Positions 46,790 to 54,381 of a DNA stretch of 64,000 nucleotides are shown here, in pieces (position 1 is the stretch's first letter; every line of letters starts with the position of its first letter). Position numbers and translations under genes: made by a program. The notes below the pieces were generated by a model, which saw nothing but the letters and a program-made list of their open reading frames with translations, did not search any database and was not told the origin of the DNA. Source of the stretch: Segniliparus rugosus ATCC BAA-974 (lineage in GTDB: Bacteria; Actinomycetota; Actinomycetes; Mycobacteriales; Mycobacteriaceae); contig NZ_KI391953.1 of assembly GCF_000185725.2 (NCBI RefSeq), positions 372,001 through 436,000 on the forward strand, given 5' to 3'.

Positions 46790-49480
46790 CTACGCGTGGC
46801 CCCCGCCCGAACTGCCGCCGCTCGAAGAGGAATGACTGCCGCCGTTTGAGGAACCGCCGGCGGAAGAGCCGCCGCTGGAAGAGCCGCTGCTAGAGGAACC
46901 GTTGCTGGAAGAGAAGCCACCGCCGCCTGCGCTTGCGCTGCCGCCGCCACTGCTGGAGGTTCCGCCGGTCGAAGAAGGGCCGTTGGAGGCTCGGCCGCTG
47001 GAGGAGCTGCCGGTCGAGGCTCCGCCGCTGCCGCCAGCGTTGGAGCTGCCGGTCGAAGAAGGACCGCCGCTGCTGTTGGCTGCGCTTGCGCCGCCGTTCC
47101 CCGGTCCGGAGCCGCTTGCGCCGCTGCCGCCGCCCGTGGTGCTGCTGTTCTTGCCGCCTGCCGCGCTGGCGCTAGTGGAGGCACTTGCTCCGCTGGTGCT
47201 GGTGCTGGTGCTGGTGCTGGTGCTGGTGCTGGTGCTGGTGCTGGTGGCACCGCTCGTTCCGGCCGCGCCGGCATTGGGCTTCGATCCGCTCACGCCGGGG
47301 CTGGTCCCGGCGGCGGTCGTCGTGCCCGCGCCGCTGCTCGCAGAGCCAGCGGCTCCGCTCGTCGTGCTGGCGGCGGCGCTTGCGGAGCCCGACGAGCTGG
47401 CTTTCTCGTTGCCGACGCTGGGATCGCGCAGGCCGAGGCTGCCGTGCACGCCGCCGAGGTCGCCGTTCGAGGCGGCTTTCGGCGAGGTTGCGGCAGTGTC
47501 GCGAGTCTCGGCGTTCGCCGAGCTGGCCGCCGAGCCGACGATGGAGCTTTTCGCGCCCCCGGCCGTGCTCGGGGCGTTGGCGGCGGGGCCGGTGTTCGCG
47601 GCGGCGGGGCCGACGGCGCTGTGCGCTTTCGCCGATGCGGCGGCAGCTCCATTTGCCGTGGCGCTCGTGGCCGTGCTGGCGCCGGTCGGTGGTTTTGTCG
47701 AAGCTGTGGGCGTGTTCGTGTTGGCGCTCGTGGCCGTGCTGGTCGCCGGGCCGACGGCAGGAGTCGAAGCTGTGGGTGTGCTCGTGTTGGCGCTCGTGGC
47801 CGCGCTGGTCACCGAGCCGACAGCAGGATTCGACGCGGGGCTGGGCGCGCCAGGAGCGGCGTTGACGGCGTTGGCCGTCACGTTGGGCGAAGGAGCGGCG
47901 ACGGCTTGCTGCACAGATTGTTTGATCTGATCCGTGTTGCCCGAGGGGCCCTGGTAGAGGACTTTGGTCCCGGATTGGACGGTGGTGACTCCGCTGTCGA
48001 TCGTGACCGTGACGCCAGGGGTCGAGGCGATCTGTTTGGCCAGATCGGGGTTCATCGCGGAGCCGCTGAGGTAGTCGACGATCGCTTTGACCACGGGAGC
48101 AGGCTGGTCGACGTGCTCGATGTCGAGCTGCCCCGCTCCGGGCAAGGTGTGTTCCTCGACGTTGACGACCGAAGCGCCGAACCCAGCTTGCAGGTAGGTC
48201 TTGTCGTAGGGCGTGGAGGTTTTGTCGTCGGTCGAGGCGAGAACGAGGTAGTTGACCCCCGGTTTGGTGTCCGGGGTCGCGTTGAGCGCGTTGATGAAGT
48301 CGCTGCCAACCGCTTGCTCCGCCGCTGCGGGGCCGATGGCCACGGCGACCACGGCGCGAGCGATGTTCTGGACGATCCCGACGGGGATTTTGACGAGGCT
48401 CTGCGCGATCTGGACGCCGAGGTTCGCGGCTCCTGCCGCGAGCTGCGCGGGAGCTTGCAGGATGGTCCCGTTGAAAGCGTCGCCGAGGTTCGTGATGGTC
48501 TCGTGGATGGGTTGGGCCACCTCGTCCACGATCCCGAGGTCGAGCAGCTCGCCGGGGCCGCTGAGCGTGGTGCCGTGGTTGGTCGCGTTGATGTCGACCA
48601 CATTGGCGACGTTGTCCTTGGGGTCTTGGCTGAGGTAGCTCTTAATGACCAGGCCGCCCTGGGAGTCGCCGACGAGGTTGACCTTTGGCGCTCCGGTCTC
48701 CTGCTGGACCTGGTCGATGAAGCGCGAGAGCTCCTGCGTCGAATTCTCGATCGGCCCCACTCCTCCGATGACGGGCCCGCCGTCGTACGCGGACTTGAGC
48801 ATGGTCCCGAACTTCGGGATGCCGCTGAGCAGATTGACCGGATTGAGCGGGCCGAGCTGGTCGAGGACGGGCTTGGCCACGCCGAGGATGGCTCCCGCGA
48901 CGCCGGGCGCGGTCCAAGGGTCCACGCCGTAGTTGAGGGAATAGGTGTCAAACCCCGCGGATTGGAGGGACGACACAAGCTCTGGCGAGAACGCGTCGTC
49001 CTTGTTCTGCCAGGTGCCGTGGACGAGGACGGTGGGGATGTTCCGCGTTTGCGTCGAGGAGAAAGCTGCGGGGGAGGGGCTGGCGGCGACGGCGACGGGG
49101 CCGCTGGCGGATCCGTCGCCGCTGCTCGGGGTGACGTCCTGCTTGGCCCGGACGACGCTGTGCTTGGCGAGGGCGACGGGCGCGGCGGCGGGCGTGGGGG
49201 CGAGCTGCCGCGCCCCGCTGTGCTTGACGGCGATCGCGACCGAGGCCATGCCGTCTGCTCGGTCCGCGGTGATGGTGACCGCGTTGCTCCCGTCCCGATA
49301 GAGGGTGGCGGGGCCGCTCGGGGGGATGGAGAGCACGGCGGGCTCGACGACCACCGTGATCCTGGAGTGCTCGGCGGGCCGGGGCTGGGCCGCAGCTGGC
49401 GCGCTCACGCGCAGAGCCGAGGCTGCGACGAGGGCGAGCACGAGGATCGCGCGGCTGAAGACGGTGCATGTTGTGCGCAT
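46790..49480 (-). CDS. Secreted lipase with long low-complexity C-terminal tail
   Basis: The protein has 896 residues. An N-terminal signal peptide (MRTTCTVFSRAILVLALVAA, cleavage near APAAAQP) is followed by a class-2 lipase/alpha-beta hydrolase domain at about 145-470, with NIPTVLVHGTWQNKD and the nucleophile in VNLVGDSQGGLVIK. From about residue 520 to the end the chain is Ser/Thr/Ala/Gly rich. It contains two tandem 22-residue repeats, a nine-fold Ser-Thr run, and a Ser/Gly-only terminus. The tail may be a wall-spanning or O-glycosylated stalk. GGAAAGG precedes the ATG. Confidence 0.82.
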   Translation of the reverse strand: MRTTCTVFSRAILVLALVAASALRVSAPAAAQPRPAEHSRITVVVEPAVLSIPPSGPATLYRDGSNAVTITADRADGMASVAIAVKHSGARQLAPTPAAAPVALAKHSVVRAKQDVTPSSGDGSASGPVAVAASPSPAAFSSTQTRNIPTVLVHGTWQNKDDAFSPELVSSLQSAGFDTYSLNYGVDPWTAPGVAGAILGVAKPVLDQLGPLNPVNLLSGIPKFGTMLKSAYDGGPVIGGVGPIENSTQELSRFIDQVQQETGAPKVNLVGDSQGGLVIKSYLSQDPKDNVANVVDINATNHGTTLSGPGELLDLGIVDEVAQPIHETITNLGDAFNGTILQAPAQLAAGAANLGVQIAQSLVKIPVGIVQNIARAVVAVAIGPAAAEQAVGSDFINALNATPDTKPGVNYLVLASTDDKTSTPYDKTYLQAGFGASVVNVEEHTLPGAGQLDIEHVDQPAPVVKAIVDYLSGSAMNPDLAKQIASTPGVTVTIDSGVTTVQSGTKVLYQGPSGNTDQIKQSVQQAVAAPSPNVTANAVNAAPGAPSPASNPAVGSVTSAATSANTSTPTASTPAVGPATSTATSANTNTPTASTKPPTGASTATSATANGAAAASAKAHSAVGPAAANTGPAANAPSTAGGAKSSIVGSAASSANAETRDTAATSPKAASNGDLGGVHGSLGLRDPSVGNEKASSSGSASAAASTTSGAAGSASSGAGTTTAAGTSPGVSGSKPNAGAAGTSGATSTSTSTSTSTSTSTSTSGASASTSASAAGGKNSSTTGGGSGASGSGPGNGGASAANSSGGPSSTGSSNAGGSGGASTGSSSSGRASNGPSSTGGTSSSGGGSASAGGGGFSSSNGSSSSGSSSGGSSAGGSSNGGSHSSSSGGSSGGGHA
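47193..47246 (+). repeat. Hexanucleotide tandem repeat (CTGGTG)9
   Basis: Nine perfect copies of CTGGTG lie inside the lipase gene. Read on the coding strand they give (Ser-Thr)9. Copy-number change would keep the frame and only lengthen or shorten the stalk. Confidence 0.9.
47697..47828 (-). repeat. Two tandem 66-bp repeats in the lipase tail
   Basis: Units at 47697-47762 and 47763-47828 begin with the same GTCGAAGCTGTGGG and encode two 22-residue blocks of the type PAVG-TS-ATSANT-TPTAST. A decayed partial copy lies on the 47640-47696 side. Confidence 0.8.
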
Positions 49481-49730
49481 TGCGGCAAGCCTTTCCCCGG
49501 CATGCGGACGGGGCGGCGGTCGCGCATGTCGCGTCGAGATATGGGACTCTGATGCCGGAACAGGCTCGCGTCAGGCGGGTTCCGCCCGACACAAGAGACT
49601 CTAAAATCCTTCGTGGCCTGAGGTCAAGAGTGATGTTGGGAAAAGTCTGGGAGTGTCGGGAGAGTTCGGTTTCTCGTTCGCTCGCTTTGGTTCGGGCTTT
49701 GGCCGCCCGTCATTTTCGCGCGGAACCCGG

Positions 49731-50495
49731 CTAGAGGTTCCCGGTCGCGAGCAGGCCGCCGTCGACCCGCACGGTCTCGCCCGTGATCCAGGAGGACTCG
49801 TCGGACACCAGGAACCCGACCAGCCGCGCCACGTCCTCGGGCGTTCCGAGCCGTTGGAGCGGATAGCGGGAAGCCACCTCCGCTTCGTTCTCGTAGAGCT
49901 TGGTGGAGAAGTCGGTCTTGATCACGGCGGGGGCGACGGCGTTCACCCGGACGGACGGCCCAAGCTCCCAGGCCAGCTCTTCGGTCAAGAGGATGAGCGC
50001 CGCTTTCGAGGTGCCGTAGGCGGCGATGGGGCCCGAAGCCCGCATGCCCGCGACGCTGGCCAGGTTCACGATGACGCCGCCGTGCTCGCCGAGCCAGGCT
50101 TTGTGCGCCTCTTGGACCATGCCGAGCGTCGCGACGACGTTGGTGTCGAAGATCTTGCGGACCGCGCCGAGGTCGGCTTCGAGGAGCGGCCCGTAGGCGA
50201 GGTTGGTCGCGGCGTTGTTGACGAGGATGTCGAGCGAGCCGAGCTCGGCCACGGTCTCGCGCACGGCCCTGGCCCGGTCCTCCTCCCGCCCGGCGTTGGC
50301 GACGACGGCGTGCACTTTGGAGCCGGGGAACGCCCCGCGCAGCTCGGCGGCGGTCTGCGCGAGCCCTTCGGCCTTGCGCGCGGTGATCGCGACTCCCGCC
50401 CCCCGCCGCAGCAGCTCCTGCGCGATTGCCCTGCCGATGCCTCGGCTTCCGCCGGTGATGAGCGCGTTTCTTCCAGAGAGGTCCACGTTACGCAT
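49731..50495 (-). CDS. Short-chain dehydrogenase/reductase (FabG-like)
   Basis: A classical SDR of 254 residues using NAD(P)H. It has the cofactor motif TGGSRGIG near residue 14, NNAA in the middle, the catalytic Ser in NLASVAGM, YxxxK in YGTSK, and a C-terminus ending in VRVDGGLLATGNL. The length and C-terminus are those of 3-hydroxyacyl or related dehydrogenases. ATG 50495 is divergent from the acyl-CoA dehydrogenase gene across a 63-bp gap with an inverted repeat, which suggests shared control. Confidence 0.88.
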   Translation of the reverse strand: MRNVDLSGRNALITGGSRGIGRAIAQELLRRGAGVAITARKAEGLAQTAAELRGAFPGSKVHAVVANAGREEDRARAVRETVAELGSLDILVNNAATNLAYGPLLEADLGAVRKIFDTNVVATLGMVQEAHKAWLGEHGGVIVNLASVAGMRASGPIAAYGTSKAALILLTEELAWELGPSVRVNAVAPAVIKTDFSTKLYENEAEVASRYPLQRLGTPEDVARLVGFLVSDESSWITGETVRVDGGLLATGNL

Positions 50496-50507
50496 CTTAC
50501 TTGACGT

Positions 50508-50534
50508 TGTTATGGTGATTGAGGAGACATAACA
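50508..50534. promoter_or_regulatory. Inverted repeat between SDR and acyl-CoA dehydrogenase genes
   Basis: TGTTATG-N13-CATAACA has perfect 7-bp arms with centres 20 bp apart. It sits in the short gap between the divergent starts (50495 and 50559), so one regulator could control both units. Confidence 0.55.
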
Positions 50535-50558
50535 TATCGCGACATCTTCGGAGGCAGC

Positions 50559-51791
50559 ATGGACTTCAGCCACTCGCCGCGGGCGCAACGGTACATCGCG
50601 GAGGTGGGCGCGTTCCTCCGCGATGAGGTCGAGCCCCGCGAGCGCGAGTTCCTCGCCGCCGTCGCGCAGAACCCGTGGGCCGTCCCGCCGATGATCGAGG
50701 AGCTGAAGGCGAAGGCGAAAGCCTCGGGGCTGTGGAACTTGTTCCTCCCCGAGGATGTCGGGGGCGGCAACGGCGCGGGGCTCACCAACGTGGAGTACGC
50801 GCCGCTCGCCGAGCTCATGGGGCGGTTGAACTGGGCTTCGGAGATCTTCAACTGCAACGCGCCGGACACCGGCAACATGGAGGTGCTGCTGCGCTACGGC
50901 AGCCCCGAGCAGCAGGAGCGCTGGCTCGCCCCGCTCCTCGCGGGCGAAATCCGCTCCGCGTTCGGCATGACCGAGCCCAAGGTCGCCTCCTCGGACGCCA
51001 CGAACATGCAGTCCACCGCCGTGGTGGACGGCGACGAGATCGTGCTCAACGGGCGCAAATGGTGGAGCACCGGGATCGGGCACCCGGATTGCCGGGTCAT
51101 CATCTTCATGGGCCTGACCGACCCTGGGGCCGATCCGTACCGGCGGCACTCGATGGTGCTGGTCCCCGTCGACGCGCCGGGGGTGAAGGTGGAGCGCATG
51201 CTCACCGTCTTCGGGTACGACGAGGCCCCCTACGGGCACGCCGAGGTGAGCTACACCGACGTGCGCGTCCCGATTGCTAACGTGATCGCGGGCCCCGGCA
51301 GGGGCTTCGAGATCGCTCAGGGCCGTCTCGGGCCTGGGCGGATCCACCACTGCATGCGCACGATCGGCCTCGCCGAGCGCGCGCTGGAGATCGGCTGCGC
51401 GCGAGCGCTGGGCCGAGCCGCGTTCGGCAAGCCGCTCGCCGATCTCGGCGGGAACCGGGAGCGGATCGCGGAGGCGAGGCTCGGGATCGAGCAGGCGCGG
51501 CTTTTGGTGCTGCGCGCCGCATGGCTCATCGACACGAAAGGAGCCAAGGCCGCGCGGACCGAGGTCTCGGCGATCAAAGCCGTGGTGCCCAAGATGGCGC
51601 TGTCCGTCATCGACACGGCCATGCAGCTGCACGGCGCGGCGGGCCTGTCCGGGGACTTCCCGCTCGCAGAGGCGTACGCGTGGACGCGCGCGCTGCGGTT
51701 CATCGACGGCCCGGACGAGGTGCACCTCGGCGTGGTCGCCCGCCAGGAGCTCAAGCGCCACGAAGGGAGCGCCGCGCATGGCAGCCATTGA
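50559..51791 (+). CDS. Acyl-CoA dehydrogenase
   Basis: FAD-dependent dehydrogenase of 410 residues, close in type to the ACAD domain of animal ACAD10/ACAD11 and to bacterial LvaC-like enzymes. Visible segments are [38 protein letters not shown] and a C-terminal [25 protein letters not shown] precedes ATG 50559. The last 14 bases overlap the APH-type kinase gene, so the two are translationally coupled, and a phosphatase gene follows. Confidence 0.9.
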   Translation: MDFSHSPRAQRYIAEVGAFLRDEVEPREREFLAAVAQNPWAVPPMIEELKAKAKASGLWNLFLPEDVGGGNGAGLTNVEYAPLAELMGRLNWASEIFNCNAPDTGNMEVLLRYGSPEQQERWLAPLLAGEIRSAFGMTEPKVASSDATNMQSTAVVDGDEIVLNGRKWWSTGIGHPDCRVIIFMGLTDPGADPYRRHSMVLVPVDAPGVKVERMLTVFGYDEAPYGHAEVSYTDVRVPIANVIAGPGRGFEIAQGRLGPGRIHHCMRTIGLAERALEIGCARALGRAAFGKPLADLGGNRERIAEARLGIEQARLLVLRAAWLIDTKGAKAARTEVSAIKAVVPKMALSVIDTAMQLHGAAGLSGDFPLAEAYAWTRALRFIDGPDEVHLGVVARQELKRHEGSAAHGSH

Positions 51792-52833
51792 CCAGCCCGG
51801 AGAGCTGCGGCAGGAAGACTCGTTCGACGTCGCCGCGCTCGGCGCGTGGCTCGCCGAGCGCGTGCCGGGGCTGGGCGGGCTCCCCGAGGTGCGGCAGTAC
51901 CCCGGCGGCGCTTCGAACCTCACGTACCTGTTGACCTACCCGGATCGCGAGCTCGTCCTGCGCCGCCCGCCCGCCGGGCGAAAGGCGGCCTCCGCGCACG
52001 ACATGAAGCGCGAGTTCTTCGTCCAGAAGCAGCTCGGGCCCGTGTACCGGTACGTGCCCGAGGTGCTCGCGCTCTGCGAGGACGATTCGGTGCTGGGGTC
52101 GGACTTCTACGTGATGGAGCGCCTTCGGGGCGTCATCCTGCGCCGGGACTTGCCTGCGGGGGCCTCGCTCGGCGAGGCCGGGGCCCGCGCGCTGTCCGAG
52201 CGCGCGGTGGACAGCCTGGTCGAGCTGCACCGGGTGGACGCGGAGCGGTCCGGGCTCGCGAGCCTCGGCAAAGGCGAGGGCTACGTCGCGAGGCAAGTCG
52301 CAGGCTGGTCGAAACGCTACGCGGCGGCCCGGACGGAGAACGTCGGCGACTTCGAGAAGGTCATGGAATGGCTCGCCCGCAACCAGCAGGCGGACGTGGC
52401 GACCGTGGTCATCCACAACGATTTCCGGCTGGACAACGTCGTGGTGGACGACCTGGAGTCGCTCCAGGTGATCGGGGTCCTCGACTGGGAGATGGCGACG
52501 CTCGGCGATCCGCTCATGGACCTTGGCGGGGCGCTCGCGTATTGGACCCAGGCCGACGACGACGAGATCGCGCTGCGCTACCGGCGCCAGCCGACGCACC
52601 TGCCGGGGATGCTCACGCGGGCGGAAGTCCTGGGCCGTTACGTCGAGCGGACCGGTTTCGCCCCGGCGGACTGGACGTTCTACGAGGTGTTCGGCTTCTT
52701 CCGGCTGGCCGCGATCTTGCAGCAGATCTACTTCCGCTACCACCACGGCCAGACCACGAACCCCGCGTTCAAAGACTTCTGGCTCTTCGTGAACTATTTG
52801 GAGCAGCGCTGCAAGGCATTGGCGGGGGTGTGA
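51778..52833 (+). CDS. APH-family kinase (ACAD11/FadE36-like)
   Basis: A 351-residue aminoglycoside-phosphotransferase-fold kinase. The N-terminal lobe has [12 protein letters not shown] and LVLRRPP. The catalytic loop is [13 protein letters not shown] (HxDxxxxN) and the metal aspartate is in [12 protein letters not shown]. In animals this domain is fused to an acyl-CoA dehydrogenase (ACAD10/11), and Pseudomonas LvaA phosphorylates 4-hydroxyacyl-CoA. Here the kinase overlaps its dehydrogenase partner, so a role in 4-hydroxyacyl-CoA breakdown is more likely than antibiotic resistance. That role is inference. Confidence 0.88.
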   Translation: MAAIDQPGELRQEDSFDVAALGAWLAERVPGLGGLPEVRQYPGGASNLTYLLTYPDRELVLRRPPAGRKAASAHDMKREFFVQKQLGPVYRYVPEVLALCEDDSVLGSDFYVMERLRGVILRRDLPAGASLGEAGARALSERAVDSLVELHRVDAERSGLASLGKGEGYVARQVAGWSKRYAAARTENVGDFEKVMEWLARNQQADVATVVIHNDFRLDNVVVDDLESLQVIGVLDWEMATLGDPLMDLGGALAYWTQADDDEIALRYRRQPTHLPGMLTRAEVLGRYVERTGFAPADWTFYEVFGFFRLAAILQQIYFRYHHGQTTNPAFKDFWLFVNYLEQRCKALAGV

Positions 52834-52843
52834 GCGGGCGGAG

Positions 52844-53500
52844 ATGGGAGTCATTTATTTAGTCCGCCACGGGCAGGCCTCGTTCGGGGCCGCCGATTAC
52901 GACCAGCTCTCCGCGCTGGGGGCGCGCCAAGCCCAGGCCGTGGGCGAGGAGCTGCGGCGGCGGGGAGCCGGATCGTCCGTCGCGTGGTGCGGGACGATGG
53001 CGCGCCAGCGGGGCACGGCGGAGGCCGCGGGGTTCGTCCCGAAATCGGACGCGCGTTGGGACGAGTACGACTTCCACGACGTGCTCGCGGGCCACGGGGC
53101 CTCGGGCGGGGCCCGGTCCGACCCCCGCGCGTTCCAGCGCTCGCTGGACGGCGCGTTGGCCGGCTGGGTGGACGCGGGGGAGTCGAGCCCGTGCGCGGAG
53201 AGCTGGCCCGCGTTCGCCGAGCGGACGCGCGGGGTGCTCGACGAACTCGTCGCGGAGCTCGGCAAAGGGGAGGACGCGCTGGTGTTCACCTCGGGCGGGG
53301 TGATCGGCGCGTTGGCCGCGCTGGCGTTGACCTGGGGCGCGGAGCCGGACTGGGGGCGCAGCTTCTTGCCGTTGCACCGGGTGGTCTGCAACGCTGGGAT
53401 CACCAAACTCGTCGTCGGGCGCTCCGGGGTGAGCCTGGTGTCGTTCAACGAGCACGGCCATTTCGAGGGCGAGGCCTCGGGTTTGCTGACCTACCGGTAG
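52844..53500 (+). CDS. Histidine phosphatase (phosphoglycerate mutase-like) protein
   Basis: A 218-residue member of the histidine phosphatase superfamily. The N-terminal phospho-acceptor motif is intact (IYLVRHGQAS), and SGTM-like WCGTMARQRGT follows. At the place where most members have HGG, this one reads VFTSGGVIGA, so the usual second catalytic His is not where expected; a His is available in SFNEHGHFE. It starts 10 bases after the kinase gene, completing a dehydrogenase-kinase-phosphatase operon. Confidence 0.82.
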   Translation: MGVIYLVRHGQASFGAADYDQLSALGARQAQAVGEELRRRGAGSSVAWCGTMARQRGTAEAAGFVPKSDARWDEYDFHDVLAGHGASGGARSDPRAFQRSLDGALAGWVDAGESSPCAESWPAFAERTRGVLDELVAELGKGEDALVFTSGGVIGALAALALTWGAEPDWGRSFLPLHRVVCNAGITKLVVGRSGVSLVSFNEHGHFEGEASGLLTYR

Positions 53501-53513
53501 CGGCCCGCCGTCG

Positions 53514-54158
53514 TCACGCGCCGGAGCCGTCCCGGCCGTCGGGGCCCACCAGGCCGAAATATCCGATCTGCCGGACGGTCTCGGCGAGCCGGTCGAACGC
53601 CTCAGCGCTCGGGTCGCGCAGGTTGTAGTAGGCGGCGGCGAGCAGCATCCCGTTGATCGCCCGCGCCGCGTGCTCGACGTCGAGGTCCGGGCGGAAATAG
53701 CCCAAATCGACGCCGTGCTGCAGGTACGCGCGCTGCACCAAGTCCGAGGTGTCGTAGAAACGCAGGACCCGCTCCGCCATCTCGTCGTCGACGGCGGCGG
53801 CTTGCAGCAGCCAGAACCGCGCGGCCTGCGGGGCGTCGCGCAGGACCCCCATCAGCGCGCGGGAGATCTGGTCGGCCTGGTTCTGGTACTCGGCCAAGTT
53901 GGTCGGGGTTTCGGGCGGGAGGTCGGCCAGCGCCGTGGTGAACCGCCCGGTGAAGTCGTCGAAGATCTCGTTGACCAAGTCCCGTTTGCTGTCGAAGTAC
54001 AGGTAGAACGTGCCCTGCGCGATGCCGACCCGTTTGGCGATGTCCGCGATCCCCGTCGCGTGGTAGCCGCGCTCGGCGAAACAGGCGAGCGCGGCGTCGA
54101 AGATCTCCTGACGGGTCTCCTGTTTGCGCCGCTCGGTGCGCGACAACGGTTTGGACAT
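53514..54158 (-). CDS. TetR-family regulator, divergent from the monooxygenase operon
   Basis: A 214-residue regulator. The helix-turn-helix reads TRQEIFDAALACFAERGYHA ... IAKRVGIAQGTFYLYFDSKR, then a helical ligand domain follows. ATG 54158 (MSKPLSRTERRKQ) is chosen over an upstream start that adds an atypical leader. It is divergent from a flavin monooxygenase gene, and a perfect 40-bp palindrome lies 37 bases upstream. It is therefore the likely repressor of itself and of that operon. Confidence 0.9.
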   Translation of the reverse strand: MSKPLSRTERRKQETRQEIFDAALACFAERGYHATGIADIAKRVGIAQGTFYLYFDSKRDLVNEIFDDFTGRFTTALADLPPETPTNLAEYQNQADQISRALMGVLRDAPQAARFWLLQAAAVDDEMAERVLRFYDTSDLVQRAYLQHGVDLGYFRPDLDVEHAARAINGMLLAAAYYNLRDPSAEAFDRLAETVRQIGYFGLVGPDGRDGSGA

Positions 54159-54194
54159 GCCAGCAAGGGTACCGCCTCGCCGCCAGCTTTGAAC

Positions 54195-54234
54195 ATCAGT
54201 CAACAATTGAATATAAATTCAATTGTTGACTGAT
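54195..54234. promoter_or_regulatory. Perfect 40-bp palindromic operator
   Basis: ATCAGTCAACAATTGAAT (54195-54212), spacer ATAA, and the exact complement at 54217-54234. The arms are 18 bp without a mismatch. The site lies between the divergent tetR gene and monooxygenase operon, and the right arm contains the -35 box of the rightward promoter, the usual layout for TetR repression. Confidence 0.8.
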
Positions 54235-54254
54235 CCCTCATTCTCGAGTACTGT
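54226..54254 (+). promoter_or_regulatory. Sigma-70-type promoter of the monooxygenase operon
   Basis: TTGACT (54226-54231) and TACTGT (54249-54254) are separated by exactly 17 bases and point toward the gene at 54382. The -35 box lies inside the palindrome. Confidence 0.6.
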
Positions 54255-54381
54255 CTGCGACGGGTAGTATCTGTAATGCGAGACACCCTCAGGCCAGTCC
54301 TGTATGGCTGGCCGCACGCGCCGGAGCGGAATTCCGCCCCGGCGCCGCGACATCTGTGCAAGGCGAATTTGAGAGGTCAAG

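Noticed and set aside
46902-47930. A proline/leucine/alanine-rich plus-strand frame with an LVLVLV run
   Set aside because: It is the complement of the Ser/Thr repeat tail of the lipase and is open only because of that periodic sequence.
51778-52833. Aminoglycoside resistance phosphotransferase
   Set aside because: The kinase overlaps an acyl-CoA dehydrogenase gene and matches the ACAD11/FadE36 type, which argues for a metabolic rather than a resistance role.
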